NCBI GenBank assembly: GCA_018711265.1
Contig: DVIM01000148.1
Span: 1-19,750, forward strand
Reading direction: 5' to 3'
Origin: Spyradocola merdavium
GTDB taxonomy: Bacteria; Bacillota; Clostridia; Christensenellales; UBA1750
Length of the DNA stretch: 19,750 bases
A program made the translations under genes and the position numbers. Below, one piece after another: positions 15,219 through 19,750 of the stretch. Each line of letters begins with the position of its first letter. The first letter of the stretch is position 1. The notes under the pieces were generated by a model. It worked only from the letters and a program-made list of their open reading frames with translations. It was not told the origin of the DNA and made no database searches.

Positions 15219-15278
15219 GCCCAAAACGGCCCCGCGAGGACAAATCCTCTGCGGAGCCGTTTTCGCGCGTCGAAAAAA

Positions 15279-15330
15279 TCGACAGGCTGCGAAACCACGC
15301 GGGCTGCATGGTTTCCAGAGACATTCCGCG
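15279..15330 (+). other. structured core of the repeat family, right copy
   Basis: TCGAC (15279-15283), the 5' arm CTGCGAAACC (15287-15296), a loop ending in TGCAT (15305-15309), the 3' arm GGTTTCCAG (15310-15318), then AGACATTCCGCG. An unpaired C sits in the 5' arm at the same place as the unpaired G of the left copies. Confidence 0.6.
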
Positions 15331-15524
15331 AACCGCGCACACAACGCGCCGAATCCCGGAAAGCGAGTCTTCGCCCCTTCGCCCCGTGCCTCCTTCCGGC
15401 GGCCCGGGGTTTCGGCCGGCTTATTTTCGCACTCCGGACTCAAAACACTCGGCCTACAAGGGCACTGACGCGCTCACTCCGCGGGCGCGTGCGCTGCCGC
15501 TGCGGATTTCAAAGGAATACAGCC

Positions 15525-15565
15525 AAAACGGCCCCGCAAAGGCAAATCCTTTGCGGGGCCGTTTT
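15525..15565 (-). terminator. terminator of nrdD-nrdG
   Basis: A perfect 18-bp stem with loop CAAAT beginning 10 bp after the nrdG stop; the minus-strand arm ends CCGTTTT. With A4 before and T4 after, it could work in both directions. Confidence 0.85.
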
Positions 15566-15574
15566 CCTGGCCGT

Positions 15575-16081
15575 TTATGCCGGGTTCACGTCCCAGTCGA
15601 GCACGACCGGCTCGCCCTTCTGCAGGGAGGCGGGCACGTCCAGGATTCTCTGGTTCGAGGAGCCGCGGAAGTTCAGCGCCAGGGAGCGCTTGTCCTTGAG
15701 GAAGGGGCCGTCCACCAGCACGTCCACGCTCTCGAGCAGGGGCCGCGCCTCGGGCATGTCGAGGAGCTGCTCAAACGTATAGCCGGAGTAGGCCATGACG
15801 TGCAGGCCCATCTCCTTGGCGCCGCGGGCCAGGGCCGCCATGGGCTCGCACTGGGCGAAGGGCTCCCCGCCCGAGAGCGTGATGCCGCTCAGCAGCGGGT
15901 TCTCCGCCGCCTTCTCCAGCACCCAGTCCGTGTCGGCGTCGCGGCCGCCGGCGGGGTCGTGGGTCTGGGGGTTGTGGCAGCCGGGGCAGTGGTGCGGGCA
16001 CCCCTGCACGAACACCGTCAGCCGGAAGCCCGGCCCGTCGACGATGGAGTCGTTGACCACGTTTGCGAGTCGGAACTTCAT
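15575..16081 (-). CDS. nrdG: anaerobic ribonucleotide reductase activating enzyme
   Basis: A 168-residue radical-SAM protein that reduces S-adenosylmethionine at a [4Fe-4S] cluster and places the glycyl radical on NrdD. The cluster-binding motif C28-x3-C32-x2-C35 is in GCPHHCPGCHN, and the SAM-contacting GGEPF is at 71-75. Length is typical. The start lies 5 bp after the nrdD stop, with the Shine-Dalgarno GGAGGAG formed by the last nrdD codons, so the two are tightly coupled. The pair ends at the hairpin terminator 10 bp downstream. Confidence 0.97.
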   Translation of the reverse strand: MKFRLANVVNDSIVDGPGFRLTVFVQGCPHHCPGCHNPQTHDPAGGRDADTDWVLEKAAENPLLSGITLSGGEPFAQCEPMAALARGAKEMGLHVMAYSGYTFEQLLDMPEARPLLESVDVLVDGPFLKDKRSLALNFRGSSNQRILDVPASLQKGEPVVLDWDVNPA

Positions 16082-16086
16082 CTTTT

Positions 16087-18414
16087 TTACTCCTCCACGA
16101 CGCTGTGCTTGACGCGGTCGCGCTCCTCGGCGCGCTTGGCGTTGTTGAACTGGTCGAGCGTGCCGACGAGGTAGCCGGTGATGCGGCGGATGCGCTCAAA
16201 GGGGCGCCCCTCCTCTTCCTTGCGGCCGCACTTGGGGCAGACGTCGTCGATGATGCCGTTGTAGCCGCAGAGCGGGTCGCGGTCGACCGGGTGGTTGACC
16301 GAGCCGTAGCCGATGCCCGCGTCGTGCATGCAGCGGATGACCTTCTCAAAGGCGTCCAGGTTCTTGGTCGGGTCGCCGTCCAGCTCCACGTAGGTGATGT
16401 GGCCGGCGTTGGTCAGCTCGTGGTAGGGCGCCTCGAGCCGGATCTTCTTAAAGGCGGAGATCGGGAAGTACACCGGGATGTGGAAGCTGTTCGTGTAGTA
16501 TTCGCGGTCGGTCACGCCGGGAATCACGCCGTAGCGCGCGCGGTCCATCTTGACAAAGCGTCCGGACAGGCCCTCGGCGGGCGTGGCCAGCAGGGTGTAG
16601 TTGAGGTGGGTCTTCTGGCTCTCCTGGTCCAGGCGCGCGCGCATGTGGCCGATGATGTCCAGGCCCAGGTTCTGGGCGCGCTCGCTCTGGCCATGGTGCT
16701 CGCCGATGAGGGCGACCAGGCACTCCGCCAGGCCGATGAAGCCCACGCTCATGGTGCCGTGCTTGAGGACCTCGCGCAGCGGCTCGTCCACGCCCAGCTT
16801 CTCGGAGTCGATCCACACGCCCTCGCCCATCAGGAAGGGGAAGTTGCGCATGGTCTTGTTGGCCATGATCTCAAAGCGCTCGTTGAGCTGGTCGATGACC
16901 AGGTCCATCTTGCGGTCCAGGTCCTCGAAGAAGACCTCGATGTCGCCCTTGGCCTTGATGGCCAGGCGCGGCAGGTTGATGGAGGTAAAGCTCAGGTTGC
17001 CGCGGCCGTTGCAGATCTCGCGGGTGGGGTCGTAGACGTTGCCGATGACGCGCGTGCGGCAGCCCATGTAGGCGATCTGCGTCTCCGGGCGTGCCGGATC
17101 GTAGTACTTGAGGTTGAACGGCGCGTCCTGGAAGGAGAAGTTCGGGAACAGGCGCTTGGCGCTGACCCGGCAGGCGAGCTTAAACAGGTCGTAGTTCGGC
17201 TCGCCGGGATTGTAGTTGATGCCCTCCTTGACGCGGAAGATCTGGATCGGGAAGATGGGCGTCTCGCCGTTGCCCAGGCCCGCCTCCGTGGCCAGGAGCA
17301 CGTTGCGCATGACCATGCGGCCCTCGGGCGAGGTGTCCATGCCGTAGTTGATGGACGAGAAGGGGATCTGCGCGCCCGCGCGGGAGTGCATGGTGTTCAG
17401 GTTGTGGATCAGCGCCTCCATGGCCTGGTAGGTGGCGCGGTCCGTCTCCTTCTCGGCGTGGGTGCAGGCAAACTTCTGCACCTTGTCGACGAGGTCCGCG
17501 TCCAGGCCCTTGGCCGTCAGCAGCTCCTTCTCCCGACGGAGGTAGTCGTCGCTGCCGCCGAGCTCCGGGTGCAGGCCCTCCTTGGCCAGGGCGTCCATGG
17601 TCTCGCGCTCCATGGCCTCGTAGTCCTTGCCGTCGCCCTCCATCAGCTCCAGGCCGCGGATGACGTTGTCGCGGTAGCGCTTGCGGAAGGTCTTCTTGAC
17701 GCCCGGGGCCAGGCCGTAGTCGAAGTTGACGATGGACTGCCCGCCGTGCTGGTCGTTCTGGTTGCTCTGCACCGCGATGCACGCCAGCGCCGAATAGCTG
17801 GAGATGTCGTTCGGCTCGCGCAGCGTGCCGTGGCCCGTGCAGAACCCGCCCTGGAAGAGCTTGAGCAGGTCGATCTGGCAGCAGGTCGTCGTCAGCGTCA
17901 GGAAGTCCATGTCGTGGATGTGGATGTCGCCCTCGCGGTGGGCCTGCGCGTGCTCGGGCTTGAGGACGTACATGTCGTTGAACTGCTTGGCGCCCTCGGA
18001 GCCGTAGCGCAGCATCATGCCCATGGCCGTATCGCCGTTGATGTTCGCGTTCTCGCGCTTGATGTCGGAGTCCTTGGCCGGCTTGTAGGTGATGTCCTCG
18101 TAGATCTTCATCAGGCGCGTCTGCATATCGCGCGCGCGGGTGCGCTCCGCCCGGTAGAGGATGTAGGCCTTTGCCGTGCGGACGTAGCCTTCCTCGATCA
18201 GCACGCCCTCGACCAGGTCCTGGATCTGCTCGACCGTGGGCTTGACGTACTGCTTCTCCTCGGCCTCGTGCACCACCTGCTGCGCGATCTTCGCACAGGT
18301 CTTTTCGTCCTTGTTCTGGCCGGTGGCCTCAAAGGCCTTGCGGACCGCCTGCGCGATCTTGTCGCTCTCAAAGGGCATTTCCCGCCCGTCCCGTTTCACG
18401 ATGGTGTCAATCAT
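16087..18414 (-). CDS. nrdD: anaerobic (class III) ribonucleoside-triphosphate reductase
   Basis: A 775-residue glycyl-radical enzyme that makes dNTPs from NTPs without oxygen. An N-terminal ATP-cone (residues 3 to about 92, starting IVKRDGREMPFESDKI) gives allosteric control. The central barrel includes GDIHIHDMDF and the NINGDTAMGMM region. Near the C-terminus a zinc-site cysteine set (C716, C726, C729, in CGYNG and CPKCG) precedes RRITGYLVG, whose G747 is the predicted radical site. The start is the ATG at 18414, with AAAGGACGGGAG upstream; an in-frame TTG at 18438 would extend it but lies within the leader. No aerobic reductase is in the window. Control by NrdR is suggested by the promoter. 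Confidence 0.98.
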   Translation of the reverse strand: MIDTIVKRDGREMPFESDKIAQAVRKAFEATGQNKDEKTCAKIAQQVVHEAEEKQYVKPTVEQIQDLVEGVLIEEGYVRTAKAYILYRAERTRARDMQTRLMKIYEDITYKPAKDSDIKRENANINGDTAMGMMLRYGSEGAKQFNDMYVLKPEHAQAHREGDIHIHDMDFLTLTTTCCQIDLLKLFQGGFCTGHGTLREPNDISSYSALACIAVQSNQNDQHGGQSIVNFDYGLAPGVKKTFRKRYRDNVIRGLELMEGDGKDYEAMERETMDALAKEGLHPELGGSDDYLRREKELLTAKGLDADLVDKVQKFACTHAEKETDRATYQAMEALIHNLNTMHSRAGAQIPFSSINYGMDTSPEGRMVMRNVLLATEAGLGNGETPIFPIQIFRVKEGINYNPGEPNYDLFKLACRVSAKRLFPNFSFQDAPFNLKYYDPARPETQIAYMGCRTRVIGNVYDPTREICNGRGNLSFTSINLPRLAIKAKGDIEVFFEDLDRKMDLVIDQLNERFEIMANKTMRNFPFLMGEGVWIDSEKLGVDEPLREVLKHGTMSVGFIGLAECLVALIGEHHGQSERAQNLGLDIIGHMRARLDQESQKTHLNYTLLATPAEGLSGRFVKMDRARYGVIPGVTDREYYTNSFHIPVYFPISAFKKIRLEAPYHELTNAGHITYVELDGDPTKNLDAFEKVIRCMHDAGIGYGSVNHPVDRDPLCGYNGIIDDVCPKCGRKEEEGRPFERIRRITGYLVGTLDQFNNAKRAEERDRVKHSVVEE

Positions 18415-18443
18415 TGCGTCTCCCGTCCTTTCATGCAAGGGCT

Positions 18444-18472
18444 ATTATAATACACCATATATTGTATGTCAA
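18444..18472 (-). promoter_or_regulatory. nrdD promoter with NrdR-box-like spacer
   Basis: Perfect TTGACA at 18472-18467, 17-bp spacer, perfect TATAAT at 18449-18444 on the minus strand. The spacer contains ACACCATATATTGTAT (18452-18467, plus-strand reading), close to the NrdR consensus ACACwATATATwGTGT. NrdR bound here would cover both hexamers. A partial second match (ATATTGTAT at 18507-18515) lies 48 bp upstream. Confidence 0.82.
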
Positions 18473-18481
18473 GAAGAATTC

Positions 18482-18500
18482 ATCCACAATCCCTGTGGAT
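18482..18500. promoter_or_regulatory. inverted repeat with DnaA-box-like arms
   Basis: ATCCACA and TGTGGAT are perfectly complementary around five bases. Each arm with flanks is close to the DnaA box TTATCCACA. It lies about 10 bp upstream of the nrdD -35 hexamer. Confidence 0.45.
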
Positions 18501-18565
18501 TTCCTGATATTGTATACCCCGATCCGCCCCGGTAGAAACCGGTCGGAAGGCAAAACATTCGCGGG

Positions 18566-18588
18566 AAAAACCGACCGCGCTCGCGGTC
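18566..18588 (-). terminator. terminator of the methyltransferase gene
   Basis: GACCGCG-CT-CGCGGTC (18573-18588), followed on the minus strand by GG and five Ts. It lies about 100 bp after the stop. The plus-strand exit (TGTTTT) is also T-rich. The sequence between it and the stop is GC-rich, with no gene seen. Confidence 0.78.
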
Positions 18589-18689
18589 TGTTTTCCCCCG
18601 CGCGGGGCGATGGGCCGCTGCGCCGCCCTTCCCCCTTCCCCGGGTGCGCCGCGGTCTGTTTGGAATTTCCTTCTTCCGCCGCCCCTGCC

Positions 18690-19445
18690 TCAGCGCGGTC
18701 TGCGCGCCAATGTCAGCCGGACGCGGTCCCGGTACTCGATGCGGTCCCCCGCCTCGCGCACCGCGCGCCGGATGCCCTCGAAGAAGGCCGTGCGGTCCGG
18801 CTCCTCCAGGGTGATGTGGTCGCAGTGCGTGCCCAGGTATGCGACGCACCCTTCCGCGTCCAGCACGCGGCTGTGCACGTACTCCCGCGTCTCCACCCCC
18901 ACAAAGCCGTACTGCGCCGCATTCTCGTAGACGAAGCGCCGCGTGTACGCCTCCCGTGGCCGGAAGTGCGCCGCGTATACCTCCTGAATCCGGTCGTAGA
19001 GCGCGGGGTTGGGCGTGCGGTAGTCCGGCGTCAGGCGCAGCATGGCCAGTACCCCGCCAGGCTTCAGCAGCGCATAGCAGCGCGGAAACGCGTCTTTCTC
19101 GTCCATCCATTGAATCGTCGCCGCCGAGAGCACCAGGTCGAACCGCTCCGCCCCCAGGTCCTGCTCGAGGAAGTCCCCGCAGACCAGGGAGAAGTTGGGA
19201 GCGTCCGCGAATTTCTCCCGCATGCGCGCCGCCAGATGCTCCCCCAGCTCCACGCCGAGATAATCGCACCCCGTGCGCAGGATGGGCTCGGTCGCCTGTC
19301 CCGTGCCCGGCCCGATCTCCAGAGCCGCCGCCCCGGGCCCCAGATGCGCTTCCTGCGCAATGTCCGCAAATGCCTGCGCACAGTAGCGCGGCCGCCATCG
19401 GTCAAACTGGTCGGGGATCGTGTCGAAGATGCGCCGGAATTCCAT
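18690..19445 (-). CDS. class I SAM-dependent methyltransferase
   Basis: A 251-residue Rossmann-fold methyltransferase of the UbiE/Methyltransf_11/25 type. Motif I, ALEIGPGTGQA, is at about residues 41-51, the acidic end of strand 2 is GVELGEH, motif II CGDFLEQDL is near 90, and FDLVLSAATIQWMD is near 102-115. LLKPGGVLAML follows. The ATG at 19445 is preceded by GGAGGGAAGG; in-frame codons upstream run through the promoter and are rejected. The C-terminal third (TRRFVYENAAQYGF and after) resembles the lid region of small-molecule methyltransferases. It is monocistronic with its own promoter and terminator. The substrate cannot be inferred. Confidence 0.92.
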   Translation of the reverse strand: MEFRRIFDTIPDQFDRWRPRYCAQAFADIAQEAHLGPGAAALEIGPGTGQATEPILRTGCDYLGVELGEHLAARMREKFADAPNFSLVCGDFLEQDLGAERFDLVLSAATIQWMDEKDAFPRCYALLKPGGVLAMLRLTPDYRTPNPALYDRIQEVYAAHFRPREAYTRRFVYENAAQYGFVGVETREYVHSRVLDAEGCVAYLGTHCDHITLEEPDRTAFFEGIRRAVREAGDRIEYRDRVRLTLARRPR

Positions 19446-19496
19446 GGCCTTCCCTCCGTTTCCCGTCGTCTGTGGACTTTTTGCAGTGGAAAATTT

Positions 19497-19525
19497 AGTA
19501 TACCACAACCCTGCCGCTCCTGCAA
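19497..19525 (-). promoter_or_regulatory. promoter of the methyltransferase gene
   Basis: Minus strand: TTGCAG at 19525-19520, 17-bp spacer, TATACT at 19502-19497, with TGG before the -10. Confidence 0.85.
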
Positions 19526-19532
19526 GAACCTT

Positions 19533-19750
19533 CCCCGCTTGAACCGTACCCGTTCCGCCTCCCGCCATCCCTTCCCCCATCCCCGCAATTCCTTCCGCTC
19601 CCCGCCATTTTCGTTGGCGGCGCGAAGCGTCGCCGCGTATCCAAAAGATTCGCCGTCAGGCGAATCTCCCCGCTTGGCCGTATCCGTTCCGCCTCCCGCC
19701 AGCCCTTCCCCCTATACCCGCCATTCCTCTCGCTCCCCGCCATCTTTCGC
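19533..19750. repeat. 135-bp imperfect direct repeat at the right edge
   Basis: CCCCGCTT at 19533 recurs at 19668. In both copies it leads into a pyrimidine-rich run with TTCCGCCTCCCGCCA and, about 65 bp on, CGCTCCCCGCCAT. The second copy is cut by the window end. Small hairpins lie between the copies (CCGCCA/TGGCGG at 19603-19620). No gene is supported; an open minus-strand frame here is low-complexity Gly/Arg. Confidence 0.75.
19643..19667 (-). terminator. probable terminator of a gene beyond the right edge
   Basis: AGATTCGCC and GGCGAATCT form a perfect 9-bp stem with a four-base loop, followed on the minus strand by a T-run (A-run 19643-19646). It would end a leftward transcript entering from outside the window. 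Confidence 0.65.

Larger units (their letters stand above)
15223..15565. repeat. hairpin-bracketed intergenic element related to the 188-bp repeat
   Basis: Two versions of one 41-base hairpin, 15223-15263 (imperfect stem) and 15525-15565 (perfect 18-bp stem AAAACGGCCCCGCAAAGG), differ at about 5 of 41 positions and bracket 261 bp with no supportable gene. The first part of the interior matches the tandem repeat near 13208 without gaps from the hairpin end through TCGAC to ATTCCGCG (15330). It again resembles that repeat at 15388-15416 (GCCTCC ... GGCGGC ... TTTCGGC). The last 100 bp before the second hairpin have no counterpart in the left repeat. Confidence 0.78.

Noticed and set aside
13224..15782. 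852-codon plus-strand frame across repeats, GNAT and epimerase genes
   Set aside because: It runs through the repeat units and antisense to three well-supported genes; an artefact of GC-rich DNA.
16063..18450. 795-codon plus-strand frame opposite nrdD
   Set aside because: Antisense shadow of nrdD; no recognisable domain.
18534..18588. Attenuator with competing hairpins (CGGTCGG/CCGACCG versus the terminator stem)
   Set aside because: The alternative partner lies downstream of the T-run, so it could form only after termination; it cannot act as a classical antiterminator.
19495..19743. 82-codon minus-strand frame with an internal Gly/Arg repeat
   Set aside because: The repetition reflects the 135-bp DNA repeat. 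The frame runs through a terminator hairpin and the methyltransferase promoter and has no ribosome site.

Overview
The window reads as chromosomal DNA of a GC-rich, spore-forming, strictly anaerobic member of the Firmicutes (Clostridia-like). The reasons are: a T-box leader in front of metG; the spore maturation pair spmA-spmB; an oxygen-sensitive class III ribonucleotide reductase (nrdD-nrdG); a secG-rnr neighbourhood; strong Shine-Dalgarno sites; and near-consensus sigma-A promoters (TTGACA, 17 bp, TATAAT) that stand out against GC-rich coding sequence. The species cannot be named from sequence reading alone.

Layout. Positions 1-4687 are transcribed leftward: metG (cut by the window edge) behind a methionine T-box, comB (phosphosulfolactate phosphatase), spmB and spmA (overlapping), and a MarR-type regulator with its own AT-rich promoter. 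Positions 4688-8775 are a leftward four-gene operon: three different M42 metallo-aminopeptidases in tandem followed by a membrane-anchored ComEC-like metallo-beta-lactamase-fold protein. A divergent promoter region separates it from a rightward TIM-barrel sugar isomerase/epimerase (8989-9957). Next come rightward secG, rnr and a small VOC-fold protein. The VOC gene overlaps rnr by ATGA and also has a promoter inside the end of rnr.

Positions 13188-15574 look accessory. A leftward SDR epimerase-GNAT pair is flanked on both sides by members of one unusual intergenic repeat family. On the left is a 188-bp unit in 2.2 tandem copies; on the right is a roughly 340-bp relative. Each unit is bracketed by near-identical copies of the local terminator hairpin. 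Each carries a core in which the spacing is identical and two base pairs of a bulged stem change in compensating fashion. This is the best candidate for something undescribed here.

Positions 15575-18414 hold leftward nrdD-nrdG. Their promoter is a consensus sigma-A promoter with an NrdR-box-like sequence in its spacer and a DnaA-box-like inverted repeat just upstream. A class I SAM methyltransferase (18690-19445) follows. The right edge is a pyrimidine-rich 135-bp repeat cut off by the window end. No tRNA, rRNA, CRISPR array, transposase or phage gene was seen.
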